Numbered from the stretch's first letter, positions 41,602-51,871 are shown. The stretch is 64,000 bases of DNA from Pseudo-nitzschia pungens (GCA_037355855.1 CM074766.1:3720001-3784000); one strand, 5' to 3'. Translations and numbers: made by a program. The notes: generated by a model not told the origin, from the sequence alone.

Positions 41602-43040
41602 AATCGAAACAGGCCGCGAATGGCTCCTCTGATGTCAGTAGATGGAGAATGTGCTTTGAACCAACTTGTAACTCCTTCTAGAAGGAAAGTTACAGTGTCA
41701 CCAGCGAATTAGATTCTGTCCACGGATTTCAGAGTGGTTGCTTGGATTCGCTTGTGACACCGGCGGCAGCCACAATCCCGCTCCTTAGAATCGAAACAGG
41801 CCGCGAATGGCTCCTCTGATGTCAGTAGATGGAGAATGTGCTTTGAACCAACTTCTAACTCCTTCTAGAAGGAAAGTTACAGTGTCACCAGCGAATTAGA
41901 TTCTGTCCACGGATTTCGGAGTGGTTGCTTGGATTCGCTTGTGACACCGGCGGCAGCCACAATCCCGCTCCTTAGAATCGAAACAGGCCGCGAATCTCTC
42001 CTCTGATGCCAGTAGATGGAGAATGTGCTTTGAACCAACTTCTAACTCCTTCTAGAAGGAAAGTTACAGTGTCACCAGCGAATTAGATTCTGTCCACGGA
42101 TTTCGGAGTGGTTGCTTGGATTCGCTTGTGACACCGGCGGCAGCCACAATCCCGCTCCTTAGAATCGAAACAGGCCGCGAATCTCTCCTCTGATGCCAGT
42201 AGATGGAGAATGTGCTTTGAACCAACTTCTAACTCCTTCTAGAAGGAAAGTTACATTGTCGGGGATGAGTTGGGTTATGTCCAAGAATGATTTTGAGTGG
42301 TTGCTTGGTTTCGCTTGTGACGCCGGCGCCGGCTGTACAGCTGCTCCCCAGAATCGAAACAGGCCGCGAATCTCTCCTCTGATGCCAGTAGATGGAGAAT
42401 GTGCTTTGAACCAACTTCTAACTCCTTCTAGAAGGAAAGTTACATTGTCGGGGATGAGTTGGGTTATGTCCAAGAATGATTTTGAGTGGTTGCTTGGTTT
42501 CGCTTGTGACGCCGGCGCCGGCTATACAGCTGCTCCCCAGAATCGAAACAGGCCGCGAATCTCTCCTCTGATGGCAGTAGATGGAGAATGTGCTTTGAAC
42601 CAACTTCTAACTCCTTCTAGAAGGAAAGTTACACTGTCGGGGATGAGTTGGGTTATGTCCAATGATTTTGGACTACTAGTGGGTGTCGCTTTCGCTTGTG
42701 ACGCCGGCGCCGGCTATACAGCTGCTCCCCAGAATCGAAACAGGCCGCGAATCTCTCCTCTGATGTCAGTAGATGGAGAACGTGCTTTGAACCAACTTCT
42801 AACTCCTTCTAGAAGGAAAGTTACACTGTCGGGGATGAGTTGGGTTATGTCCAATGATTTTGGACTAATAGTAGTAGTGGGTGTTGCTTTTGCTTGTAAT
42901 GCCGGCGCCGGCTGTACAGCTGCTTCCCAGAATCGAAACAGGCCGCAAATAGCTCCTCTGATGCCAGTAGATGGAGAATGTGCTTTGAACGAAGTTCTAA
43001 CTCCTTCTAGAATGAAAGTTACAGTGTCGGGGGTGAGTCC
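41570..43040 (+). repeat. 187-198-bp satellite array downstream of hAT transposase (8 units)
   Basis: GAATCGAAACAGGCCGCGAA occurs at 41601, 41788, 41975, 42162, 42351, 42540, 42732 and 42930. The first three steps are 187 bp, then 189, 189, 192 and 198. The first unit includes the last codons and stop of the transposase. A 288-codon ORF (42193-43059) crosses the units that are multiples of three; I regard it as incidental. Confidence 0.95.
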
Positions 43041-43259
43041 TACTAGTACTAGCAAATAATTCCCAAAAAAAATTTCCAAAAAATTTTTCGCCTGCGGCGC
43101 CATCAACCCCCCTTTCCCCCCATTCTTGGGGGGTTTGGGGAGCTGCGCTCCCCATTTGGGGGGTATCCCCTATTTGACTTTGCTTTGCAAAATTTGGCTT
43201 TGCTCGTTGAAAAGCAAATGCAAAAAATAGCAAAATTTGCTTTGCCTTAAAAATAACAA
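43041..43259 (-). repeat. hAT right subterminal region
   Basis: GGGG/CCCC-rich stretch (43080-43165), then TTTGCTTTGCAAAATTTGGC motifs mirroring 36620-36700, directly before the right TIR. Confidence 0.7.
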
Positions 43260-43276
43260 AGCGTGCCCAATCGCTA

Positions 43277-43920
43277 GAAAATTGGCACTTGAAGGGTGAG
43301 TGGAGTTGTGAGGTAATTTGTTTTTGTTTTTATGGTTATATTTACTGGTTATGTCGGGTTATGCGTACATATACTACGGATCGCCTAACAATTGATTTTA
43401 CAAATTATTAACCGAAATTAACAGAGATTACGTAGTGGTACATGTACCAAAAAAAAAGAACCTTAACCCCCTGCTTACCAAAAAATTGACTCACAGTTTA
43501 GAGATCACTGAAACCCCTTTGACTGTCGTCATCGGCTGCTATTGACTCACCTAGAGGGGGATTAAAAAAAATAGCTGATTAGATCTATTTTTGTGAGAAC
43601 ACGATTGTTTTTCGGTTCTTCGGTTCGAACATGCTTTTCTGGCAACAACAGGAGGTGACACTTGTTGTTTGACGAGAGTGGTCTTCAGAACTGCCGAAAG
43701 GGTTCTTTGTTACTGTCTTGGGTTGGTCTGCTTCTTGCTGGTTGGGTCTTATGTCATTGGATAGTAGAGTGGAAATGGATTTGCTGCAGAAATGGATCGA
43801 TTCGGACGGTAGTCCCTGCCAGTTGAAGAATACGAGTACATGACAATCATCCAGTATCGGACGCGACAATTTACAAATCAATCGATTGATCAAATTTGTA
43901 CAGAAAATCACCTTGAAACC
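43277..43920. other. Intergenic leader before the split gene at 43921
   Basis: Begins with the right hAT target duplication. AT-rich; no gene, repeat or motif recognised. Likely contains the promoter of the 43921 gene. Confidence 0.4.
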
Positions 43921-44273
43921 ATGGCTAGCCCCATCAAATTTGAATACTCTGTCTCTGACAGCCCTCCTGTCTCTGATCTATCTGGTGACGAGAGCAAGAA
44001 CATACCTCCAGAGACCAAGGATCCACCTCCGGCAAAGCCACCGGCAAAAAAATATCCACCAAATCCCCGTCGTCTCGCTTTGAGGGAGCTTTTGCTGAAG
44101 AGAACAGCATTCAAAAAAGAGTATAAGGTCAATAGATTAACCACCTTCATGCGTCTGAATTTTACTACTCTCCACAACTGCAGATACAGAGAAGATCTTA
44201 ACAGATATGCAGTGAGACTCAGAGTCACGGGCAACAACACAAAATCCATCCACACGAAATGGAATAATGCCTA
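43921..44273 (+). pseudogene. 5' part of a gene split by E4 (unknown, Cys-rich protein)
   Basis: ATG at 43921 in a strong context (AACCATGG). The N-terminus is MASPIKFEYSVSDSPPVSDL, then a Pro/Lys-rich linker (PPPAKPPAKKYPPNPRR) and a basic segment (KEYKVNRLTTFMRLNFTTLH, YRKD-like). Coding is cut at 44273 (...KSIHTKWNNAY) by E4 and resumes at 51872. An earlier ATG at 43840 is possible but has poorer context. The function is unknown. Confidence 0.65.
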
Positions 44274-44530
44274 CGTCCGAAAACTGGTTCGCGACCCATC
44301 GCGACCAATCGCGACCGGTTCGCGACCCAATCGCGACTTGTCTAAAAAAAATTCAACCCCAATTTTTTATTTCACAACCTTTTTTCCATTATTCTCCACT
44401 TTTTTCCATTATTCTCAACCACATTTCTCCCTTTTCTCAACTCCCCCAACGTGTCGACGGAAATGTTCTGTTCTAGACCCTGACATTCAGTCCCTCTTCA
44501 CATTTTCATTCCATTTTACACATTTGACAC

Positions 44531-44719
44531 TGCCGTGCACCAAAATACAGTCACGAGCGCACACGGGACTGGATTAAGGATAAGGATAAAAACAATCGGC
44601 GAGTCGACAGAATCGCTGATTCGGAGGGCTCTTAGAACTGTAGCAAATAGACTAATCAATAGAGCTCACAATTTGCATATCACTACTATTCTAATCACTA
44701 GTAGACCCGGGGTATGGCA
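44531..44719 (+). repeat. 5' LTR of the Gypsy element
   Basis: 189 bp, TG...CA termini, matched by the copy at 50183-50371. Short for a Gypsy LTR. The promoter and polyadenylation signal must lie in it but are not individually recognised. Confidence 0.95.
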
Positions 44720-45457
44720 TGATTTTAAAATCAAGCTGAGCGCTGACGACCATGAGCAGAAAGGAATCGATCGGCCTAGGGACCGACGGGACCGAAAGAC
44801 TGCCAGAAAATGGAGGCGCAGAGAAGCAAAAAACAGGGAGAAGGATATCCAGTGTCTGCAGCACAAGGAAGACCGACCCCAGCAACTGTTGGCGCCCAAA
44901 GAAGGGAGCAACAGCAGCAACAGAGACACCTAAGGACCTAAACAGGACCATGGTCGACAAAAGAAATAATCGAATAAAATGAGTGTCGAAAAAGTGACAC
45001 ATAAACCAGTGAGTGGACTAATTGGACCAACACTGAGTGGATGGACAGACCGAACAGGGGATGCCAACCACAACCGAAGTATACGGATATCCGGAAAGGT
45101 ATATAATAAATACCCAAACACCACCAATCCCACGGGAAACGGGAAGTGGGACCGGCCCGGTGATTGCTTAATAGGGAAGCAACGCCGGAGAACCACGGGA
45201 ATCGAATCCCACGAAATAAAAACAGAAACAACTCCGGAGAACCACAGGATTCCCGGGAGCTAAAGAGAGAAACAACTCCCACCACCAAGATGGATGAGAG
45301 CAAATCTTAGCAAAATCAGCTACTACACGAGTTATCGCGTGGAAACCAAATTTAGAAGCAAAAACTGGGACAACCACTCCTGCTCATTTCCACCCCAAAT
45401 AACAACTTACAGAAATACTGTAACTAAACTAAACTAAAATAAAAAAACTGATTAACC
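44720..45457 (+). other. Long untranslated leader of the Gypsy element
   Basis: About 740 bp between the 5' LTR and the gag ATG, purine-rich with several short upstream ORFs. Likely contains packaging and priming signals. No protein is called. Confidence 0.6.
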
Positions 45458-46900
45458 ATGGCGACCAAAGGAACCACCAAACTGAAACCTTTCAACATCA
45501 CACGGGAGGACTGGCCGGAAGACGCCACCACCGTAAAGATGAATGTAGACAGCGAACAAGGTGGAATCGCATTCAGCGACTACCTGAAGGTTCTCAATGG
45601 TACTGAAAGACCAGAACTCTTCCTTATCTGGAAGAGAGACTTTGACCAGAAAATTGCTGGCAAAGACAAACTCCACGGAGACCAGAAATTGGAGGTTCTA
45701 CAGAGAATTCTCTCTACTGAGGCACTCGCACTTGTCCAGCGAACGCTCGCTCGGACCTACTTGGCCGAACCAACCCACAAGGTCCATCACACCAGACACG
45801 TACAGAAAAAGATCCAAGAGATCGAGCAAAGGGACCAAGCAAACATCCTGCTATCAATGGGGCAAGACGCCACCGAAACTCCCACGGGAGCCTCCAAGGA
45901 GACGGCAAAGGAGAAATCTCCAAACGCCGACAAAGCCGACACAGCCACGGCGAGATGGGACAAAGAATCGGAGACCGACAACCTCGAGTCTCCAATCCCA
46001 AAGAAAAAGGTCGCAAGCGCCCTCACCCAGTACTACCAATCCCAGGAGTACAGGAAGGATATCATGGAGGAATGCATGCATGTCCTCAAGCTCAAAATCT
46101 TTGGCAATGACCAACACGGCAAGCGCTTGTATATCGTCCTCCGACGATTCATGCGAGGCATGCGCGTGGACCTCAAACATGGCATCAGAGCCTGGGCCAA
46201 TCGAATGGCCGAACTCCAAAGCTATCTCCCAGAATGCCTCTGGGAATGTGGCAGTGACCAAATAGAAACACCAAGAAGTTTCACCCAAGGAGAACTGAAG
46301 GAAATCTTGGATTCCAACATGACCCACTCCCAGCGCGAGAAGCTGGAACACATTGGATGGGACCTCTACACCCAATCCTTTAACACCACTATCGACAAGC
46401 TCGAAAACCTGGAAATCACCATCTGGAAGGAGGCAATAATGCAACAACGCATCACCGACCTCGAAAAGCAGACCGGCGTCACCAAGAAGACCCCCAAGGC
46501 CGCATCTGGGGGAGGAACCCACCACGGGAAGTCCCCTGGCAAAAAGAAGCGACCTGTGGACAACAGCAACAAACAGCTATGCAAGACCTGTGGCAAGGTC
46601 CATGCCGGCAAATGCTGGAAACTAACCGGTGGTCCCCACAAGAAGGGGAAGTTCGACCGGGAAACCATCAACCTGCTCAAGGAGCACTTTGTGGCAAAAG
46701 AACAAGACTCAGACACTGAGCAACACTCCAAACCCCACTGGGGAAGGAACCTATCGAACCACGAGTACTCTTATGTACTGGCCACGGCCCAAGCTGACCA
46801 CAAAGTCTCCGATGATGAGATCGACATCTCCGAACGGGAACTCAAAGAGTACAGAAGAAAGTACAGAAAGACCTTTAAAAAGAAAGGATCCCACAACTGA
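45458..46900 (+). CDS. gag: Gag of the Gypsy element (480 aa)
   Basis: ATG at 45458 in a strong context (ACCATGG). The N-terminal ~120 residues and the region ~190-350 fit a capsid-type, helical Gag (YQSQEYRKDIMEECMHVLKL, RRFMRGMRVDLKHGIRAWAN). Residues ~375-386 (CKTCGKVHAGKC) are a nucleic-acid-binding zinc knuckle with shortened spacing C-x2-C-x3-H-x3-C instead of the classical C-x2-C-x4-H-x4-C. The tail is acidic, then Lys/Arg-rich. It ends with TGA at 46898-46900, immediately followed by the ATG of pol in the same reading frame. Confidence 0.9.
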   Translation: MATKGTTKLKPFNITREDWPEDATTVKMNVDSEQGGIAFSDYLKVLNGTERPELFLIWKRDFDQKIAGKDKLHGDQKLEVLQRILSTEALALVQRTLARTYLAEPTHKVHHTRHVQKKIQEIEQRDQANILLSMGQDATETPTGASKETAKEKSPNADKADTATARWDKESETDNLESPIPKKKVASALTQYYQSQEYRKDIMEECMHVLKLKIFGNDQHGKRLYIVLRRFMRGMRVDLKHGIRAWANRMAELQSYLPECLWECGSDQIETPRSFTQGELKEILDSNMTHSQREKLEHIGWDLYTQSFNTTIDKLENLEITIWKEAIMQQRITDLEKQTGVTKKTPKAASGGGTHHGKSPGKKKRPVDNSNKQLCKTCGKVHAGKCWKLTGGPHKKGKFDRETINLLKEHFVAKEQDSDTEQHSKPHWGRNLSNHEYSYVLATAQADHKVSDDEIDISERELKEYRRKYRKTFKKKGSHN

Positions 46901-49900
46901 ATGGCCAATACCATCCACACCGGACCACGCATAATCAATCGATTTGCGGACGTCTGTGTGGAGGTATTGGACCATAAAGGAAGGGGGAGGATGCTCCGGG
47001 GCCTACTGGACTCAGGTTGCTCCAAGTCCATAATTCTAAGGCACTTTGTCGACCGCAGTCAACTTACGAACCGGGACCAACGATCTGTCACCTATAATAC
47101 CTATGGGGGCAAATTTCGAACAAAGTCCGCGGCTTCAGTGGGACTGAAGTTGATAGAGTTTTCAAACCCAAAGACCATCAAGTGGACCTTCCAAGTGGAT
47201 GAATACCATCACCACGAGGAGGTACCCTATGACGTGATCATAGGATCTGACCTAATGGCACAACTGGGACTGGATATCAAATACAGCTCCCGAACAATCT
47301 CATGGCAAGGTGACTCCATCCCCATGAAGGGAATGGGGGAACTCGCTAACCCGGACAAATGTGAGGCCGTATTCTTTGCCAACACACAGAGTCCAATCCT
47401 CCAACAGGAGGAAGAAAGGCAAGCCAAGATCCTGGACGCCGACTACTCCAAAGTAGATATAGACTCCATGGTCAACGACCTGGAGATCACAGACGCGTCC
47501 AAGGAGGCCCTGAAGAAAACATTGAAGAAGTTCCCCACACTCTTTGGAGGAGGTCTGGGACTGCTCAAGAATATTGAACCGGTATCTATTGAACTCCAAC
47601 CAGGGGTTAAACCGGTCAGGCAGAGGTACTATTCAGTACCCCATGCCTTTGAACAAGCACTCCGGAAGGAAATCAACAGGCTCTGTGACATTGGAGTCCT
47701 GGAGAAACTTCCACATGATGATGACTCACCATGGGCATCACCGACGTTCTGTCAACCCAAAAAGACAGGGGACATACGAGTCCTTACGGACTTTCGGAAG
47801 ATGAATGCAGCCATTCAACGAAAGCCGTTCCCCCTACCACGCATTGGGGAAACCATCCAAAGACTACAGAAATTTAAGTCTGCTACGGCACTGGACTTAT
47901 CCCAAGGGTACTACACCATCCCCATCTGCAAAGAGAGCCAGAAAATCTGCTCTACCATCTTGCCGTGGGGAAAGTATGCCTACAAGCGATTGGCCATGGG
48001 GATCGCATGCGCACCGGATATCTTCCAGTCCGTCATGATGAACCTACTCGGCGACCTGGACTATGTCCTCGTCTACATCGACGACATCTTAATCATCCAA
48101 CGAGAGGGGGAATCTGAGCAGGATCACCTCGACAAAATCGATACAGTCCTACAGAGACTGGATGACGCTGGCTTTCGAGCCAACCTTAGAAAATCCTTCT
48201 TCATGCAAAAAGAAGTGGAGTATTTGGGTTTTCTACTAACAACAGAGGGCATTCAACCCCAGCCAAAGAAACTGGAGGCGATGAAGCGCCTGGAACCCCC
48301 CAAGAACACCAAGCAACTCAAGATGTTCCTTGGGATGGTCAATTTTTACAGGGACATGTGGAAGCGCCGCTCCCACATCCTGGCCCCCCTCAACAAGCTT
48401 GCAGGGAAAAAGGGAAAACTGAACTGGTACTGGGGCCCAGCAGAGCAGAAAGCTTTCATGGAGGCGAAAAGGATGCTCGCAGAGGAAGCAAAGCTTGCAT
48501 TCCCAGACTTTACGAAACCATTTCATCTCTACTCAGACGCCAGCGACAGGCAACTGGGAGCAACTGTATGCCAAGATGGCAAGCCCCTCGGTTTCTACAC
48601 CCGGAAGCTGAACTCGGCGCAGCTCAACTACACGGTTGGAGAGAAAGAGCTCCTGGGCATAGTAGAAGGGCTAAAAGCGTTTGAGGGAATCCTACGAGGA
48701 CAAGATGTGATTATTCACACAGACCACCTTAACCTGCTCTATCAGCAGATGCCCACCCAAAGGATGGTCCGATGGAGACTCCTCATGGAGGAGTTCCACC
48801 CCGTAGTCAAGCACGTTGCTGGCAAAGACAACGATGCAGCAGACGCGCTGTCTCGCCTGGACATCACAGATGACCCAGCGGACACAGTGGAATGGCTACC
48901 ACCAAATAAGCCCCTCACCTACGCGGATGAGGAAGAGCACCTCCGGCAACTCCTATTCCCGCTTGGAGAAGCGCCGGAAGAATTCCAGGGCAATAGTGCA
49001 TTCCCACTTGCCCCGGACATGATTCAGTTCTACCAGCAACAGGACACAGGAATCGTGGATGCTCTGGAAAAAGACAATCGACTAACCACCAAAATGGTGG
49101 AAGGTTACAACCTAATCCACAAAGAAGGAAAGATTCTGATTCCCGACAAACTCAAGGACAGAGTCATGGAATGGTACCACAGCATGTTGGTCCATCCCGG
49201 AGAAAAGAGAATGGAACAGAGCATACGCTCGGTGTTCACCTGGAAAGGCCTACGAAAGGACGTTCAGGATCTCTGTAAACACTGTCACACGTGCCAGATG
49301 TTCAAAAAGAGTGGCCGGAAGAAGTATGGACTACTACCGGAGAAAGCAGTGGAAGTCACCAAATGGCAGAGGGTCAATGTGGACCTCTGGGGACCTGCAA
49401 CTGTCCACAATAAAAATGGTAAAGACTACCACATCCATGTTCTCACCATGGTGGATCCAGTGACCGGATGGTTTGAATTGGCCCATGTAAAGGACTCGCC
49501 AAACGCAGCAGAAACTCAACGTTTGTTAGACAGTACCTGGCTAGCAAGGTATCCGCGCCCAAAGGAAATTGGCTTTGATGGCGGGAGCGAGTTCAAAGCA
49601 GAGTTCCAAGAGCTCTGTGATAACATGGGAATGAAAAGAAAGCCCAGTGACGCCTGGAACCCACAATCCAACTCAGTGCTGGAAAGAATCCACCAGGTGC
49701 TGAAGGACTGTCTACTGTCCTTTAACCTGGAACAAAGGGACCTCCACGAGGAGGATCCTTTTGAGGAATTCACTACCAAGGCAGCATACGCTATTAGAAG
49801 TGCCATCCACACCACGCTGGGATACTCTCCGGCACAACTGGTGTTTGGAAGGGACATGTTCATGCCTGTAAACTTCCCAGCGGATTGGGAAGCAATCCAA

Positions 49901-50164
49901 GCAAGGAAACAAAAGAGTATCCACAAGAGCAACATCAGGGAGAACCGGAAGCGGATTCCCCATGTCTATAAGGAAGGAGACTATGTCACCTTGGAGAGGA
50001 AGGGCATTATTCCGAAACTATCCTTCCCACGACAAGGACCTTACAAGGTGCTCAAGGCCCATAACAATGGAACTGTAACTATTGAAACTGCGCCCTTTGT
50101 AACCGACCGGGTTAACATCAGGAGAGTACACCCTTATTATTGCAGGGATCCTATTCAATCGTAA
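46901..50164 (+). CDS. pol: Pol of the Gypsy element: protease, RT, RNase H, integrase (1087 aa)
   Basis: Directly after the gag TGA, same frame. Domains in order: aspartic protease with LLDSGCSKSIIL (D-S-G at ~37-39); reverse transcriptase ~225-400 with LTDFRKMN, LDLSQGYYTIPI and YIDD at 392-395; RNase H from ~540 (LYSDASD, EKELLGIVEGL, HTDHLNL, DAADALSR); integrase zinc domain H760, H765, C795, C798; integrase core with D828 (VDLWGPA), D893 (FDGGSEF) and E928 (NPQSNSVLERIHQ). The C-terminal GPYKVLKAHNNGTVTIETAP module is usual for Gypsy integrases; no chromodomain is seen. The protease-RT-RNase H-integrase order defines Ty3/Gypsy. No stop or frameshift inside, so it is likely competent. Confidence 0.95.
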   Translation: MANTIHTGPRIINRFADVCVEVLDHKGRGRMLRGLLDSGCSKSIILRHFVDRSQLTNRDQRSVTYNTYGGKFRTKSAASVGLKLIEFSNPKTIKWTFQVDEYHHHEEVPYDVIIGSDLMAQLGLDIKYSSRTISWQGDSIPMKGMGELANPDKCEAVFFANTQSPILQQEEERQAKILDADYSKVDIDSMVNDLEITDASKEALKKTLKKFPTLFGGGLGLLKNIEPVSIELQPGVKPVRQRYYSVPHAFEQALRKEINRLCDIGVLEKLPHDDDSPWASPTFCQPKKTGDIRVLTDFRKMNAAIQRKPFPLPRIGETIQRLQKFKSATALDLSQGYYTIPICKESQKICSTILPWGKYAYKRLAMGIACAPDIFQSVMMNLLGDLDYVLVYIDDILIIQREGESEQDHLDKIDTVLQRLDDAGFRANLRKSFFMQKEVEYLGFLLTTEGIQPQPKKLEAMKRLEPPKNTKQLKMFLGMVNFYRDMWKRRSHILAPLNKLAGKKGKLNWYWGPAEQKAFMEAKRMLAEEAKLAFPDFTKPFHLYSDASDRQLGATVCQDGKPLGFYTRKLNSAQLNYTVGEKELLGIVEGLKAFEGILRGQDVIIHTDHLNLLYQQMPTQRMVRWRLLMEEFHPVVKHVAGKDNDAADALSRLDITDDPADTVEWLPPNKPLTYADEEEHLRQLLFPLGEAPEEFQGNSAFPLAPDMIQFYQQQDTGIVDALEKDNRLTTKMVEGYNLIHKEGKILIPDKLKDRVMEWYHSMLVHPGEKRMEQSIRSVFTWKGLRKDVQDLCKHCHTCQMFKKSGRKKYGLLPEKAVEVTKWQRVNVDLWGPATVHNKNGKDYHIHVLTMVDPVTGWFELAHVKDSPNAAETQRLLDSTWLARYPRPKEIGFDGGSEFKAEFQELCDNMGMKRKPSDAWNPQSNSVLERIHQVLKDCLLSFNLEQRDLHEEDPFEEFTTKAAYAIRSAIHTTLGYSPAQLVFGRDMFMPVNFPADWEAIQARKQKSIHKSNIRENRKRIPHVYKEGDYVTLERKGIIPKLSFPRQGPYKVLKAHNNGTVTIETAPFVTDRVNIRRVHPYYCRDPIQS

Positions 50165-50182
50165 CAGTACCATGGAGGAGTA

Positions 50183-50371
50183 TGCCGTGCACCAAAATAC
50201 AGTCACGAGCGCACACGGGACTGGATTAAGGATAAGGATAAAAACAATCGGCGAGTCGACAGAATCGCTGATTCGGAGGGCTCTTAGAACTGTAGCAAAT
50301 AGACTAATCAATAGAGCTCACAATTTGCATATCACTACTATTCTAATCACTAGTAGACCCGGGGTATGGCA
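50183..50371 (+). repeat. 3' LTR of the Gypsy element
   Basis: Copy of 44531-44719 with no difference seen by eye; followed by the GACAC duplication. A weak purine tract (ATGGAGGAG) lies just before it. Confidence 0.95.
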
Positions 50372-50518
50372 GACACACTTGACTCAACACAACAAATAAT
50401 TTTTAATCCAATTTACTTCAATCACACCAAAGTGTTTCGTCACGCACCTTTGTGAACTTTTTTTTCAGTGGTGTCACATCACATACCGGGACATCGCATC
50501 ACAAAAACACACACCACC

Positions 50519-51085
50519 ATGCCAAAAGCTTCCTCGGACCCAAGGCACTTTGCCAATGAGCCCAGAATACCCAAGACATTCCAATGTCGCAACTGCATTG
50601 CCTCCGGAAGAAGAAGAAAATCAAAATCCTTCAAGGGATACAAACAAGAATCGAGCCACTTTCACACCTACCGATACGTATCTCAAGGCCTCTCCAGGCA
50701 TCTCTATTCCAACAGTGATTGCCAAACTTATTATGTTAAGAACGATCTTATGGATTTTATTTCTTCTGCGAAAGCCGAAGTCACCCTCCCTTTGGTCCGA
50801 CACACACCATCACAGTATGGACTGACAATGACACAGAATGGACCACAAATCCCCCCCTCCCTTGCCCCAAATGACACCGCCGCAACAACTTCTATCCATA
50901 CCTCACTCAATCCTCAAGTGATCGCCAATGTACTCATCCCACCCATGGACAGACAGGCAATCGAATCGCATATGGCTGAAAATGAGGAACAAATGAATGC
51001 AATCGATTCCGATGTTGATGCACCTGACAATTTTGATGCCAGTTCTGACACCGAAATATCTGATTCCGAAATCAGAAGTTACTGA
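50519..51085 (+). pseudogene. Remnant of the CMC-like transposase N-terminus in E4
   Basis: ATG at 50519. The first ~185 codons match the E3 transposase (MPKASSDPRHFANEPRIPKT..., SDTEISDSEI) with a few substitutions. The sequence then jumps to the end of the accessory gene and reads RSY before a stop. It includes the Cys/His cluster but no catalytic residues. A truncated DNA-binding protein could act as a repressor if expressed, but that is speculation. Confidence 0.8.
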
Positions 51086-51087
51086 AT

Positions 51088-51179
51088 ACATTAGTCCAGA
51101 GCTACAAGCTTTGCTAGATGTAAATGAATATGAGGAGGACTTTACTGGCAGTAACGAGAACGGGTTGGAAAGTCTTTAA
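51088..51179 (+). pseudogene. Remnant of the accessory-gene C-terminus in E4
   Basis: Reads VTEYISPELQALLDVNEYEE and ends ...GLESL, matching the last ~33 residues of the gene at 21606-23209 with few changes. It is now downstream of the transposase remnant in another frame. It marks the right edge of the internal deletion. Confidence 0.8.
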
Positions 51180-51847
51180 AAATCTTTTGAAACAAAATTT
51201 GTGTGGTGTGCATGAGGACGAAGACAATCGAAGCGAAGAGCAACGACGACTTCAGGGAGGATGACGAGGGCGGTTGGAGCGACTTCTTAATTTGTGTGTG
51301 AGTGTGTGAGAAAATTGAACAGAGAATAAACAATTATTACAGTAGTATCAATATTTATCAAAAGAAAGACTTATATTTTGCATCATAGTGTTTCAAAATT
51401 TTTTTCATTGGGGTCGCGATTCCTGTAATTCGGGTAATAATTGTGATTTTCCTGATGAATTTCTTGAGGGGTGTGATGGGAAATACTTTGTGTCGGGATG
51501 AGAAATCAATTTTTGAGAGTGAATTTCTGCAACAGTCTCATAATATATAATGCTGGTAGGGTCGGTAATGATGAGTCAGATTGAAAAAAAATTGGGGGAA
51601 GGGGGGGATTATTTTGAGAAAACAAATATTTTTTTTAAAAATGTTGATTAATTTGATTAAGTGACTGAAGAAAAAAAATTGAGTCTTAAAAAAAAGTGGG
51701 TCGAGTATGAATTTTATTTTTTTTTCTCGTAATTGAGGTAGTTACTGGGTCGCGATTGGGGTTGCGAATCGCGAGAGAGCTAGGAATCGAGCTACGTCAA
51801 AATGAGCCAGGAATAAATCGCGACCCCCCTAAATAAATTCTTGGGAG
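51180..51847 (+). repeat. B-end arm of E4
   Basis: A short GACGAAGACAATCGAAGCGA block (51215-51270), then the family B-arm with an additional AT-rich insertion (51590-51710). No gene. Confidence 0.75.
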
Positions 51848-51871
51848 GGGTCGCGAACCAGTTTTCGGACG

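Larger units (their letters stand above)
36603..43276 (+). mobile_element. Complete hAT transposon with three internal satellite arrays
   Basis: Perfect 17-bp TIRs TAGCGATTGGGCACGCT (36603-36619) and its complement (43260-43276). Perfect 8-bp target duplication GAAAATTG (36595-36602 and 43277-43284), the hallmark of hAT elements. It encloses an intact 794-aa hAT transposase on the plus strand. Both termini are rich in GCAAAATTTTGCTTTG-type motifs, likely subterminal transposase sites. At 6674 bp it is long for hAT because ~3.5 kb is tandem-repeat DNA. The intact ORF and perfect ends suggest it may be active or recently active. Confidence 0.95.
44531..50371 (+). mobile_element. Young Ty3/Gypsy LTR retrotransposon inside E4
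   Basis: Two LTRs of 189 bp (44531-44719 and 50183-50371), starting TGCCGTGCACC and ending GGGGTATGGCA; I see no difference between them. Target duplication GACAC (44526-44530 and 50372-50376). The uninterrupted site CATTTGACACACTTGACTC is present in E5 (~58060). Intact gag and pol lie between. The primer-binding site after the 5' LTR is not recognisable; TGATTTTAAAATC there is a short palindrome. Confidence 0.95.
44274..51871 (+). mobile_element. E4: internally deleted CMC-like element carrying a Gypsy insertion
   Basis: A-end begins at 44274, B-end closes at 51871 (CGCGAACCAGTTTTCGGACG); TSD TA (44272-44273 and 51872-51873). Without the Gypsy insert it is ~1.75 kb. It retains the transposase start (50519-51085) joined directly to the last ~30 codons of the accessory gene (51088-51179). 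It is therefore E3 with its centre deleted, without the satellites of E1/E2/E5. Near 51600-51720 the B-arm has an extra AT-rich stretch not seen in the others. Confidence 0.9.

Noticed and set aside
42193..43059. 288-codon ORF with 63-residue repeats
   Set aside because: It spans the hAT 3' array only where units happen to be multiples of three. It lacks an upstream promoter context and the older units contain stops.
44752..45263. Short ORFs in the Gypsy leader as an extra gene
   Set aside because: Below 100 codons, overlapping in several frames, no domain; this region is the expected untranslated leader.
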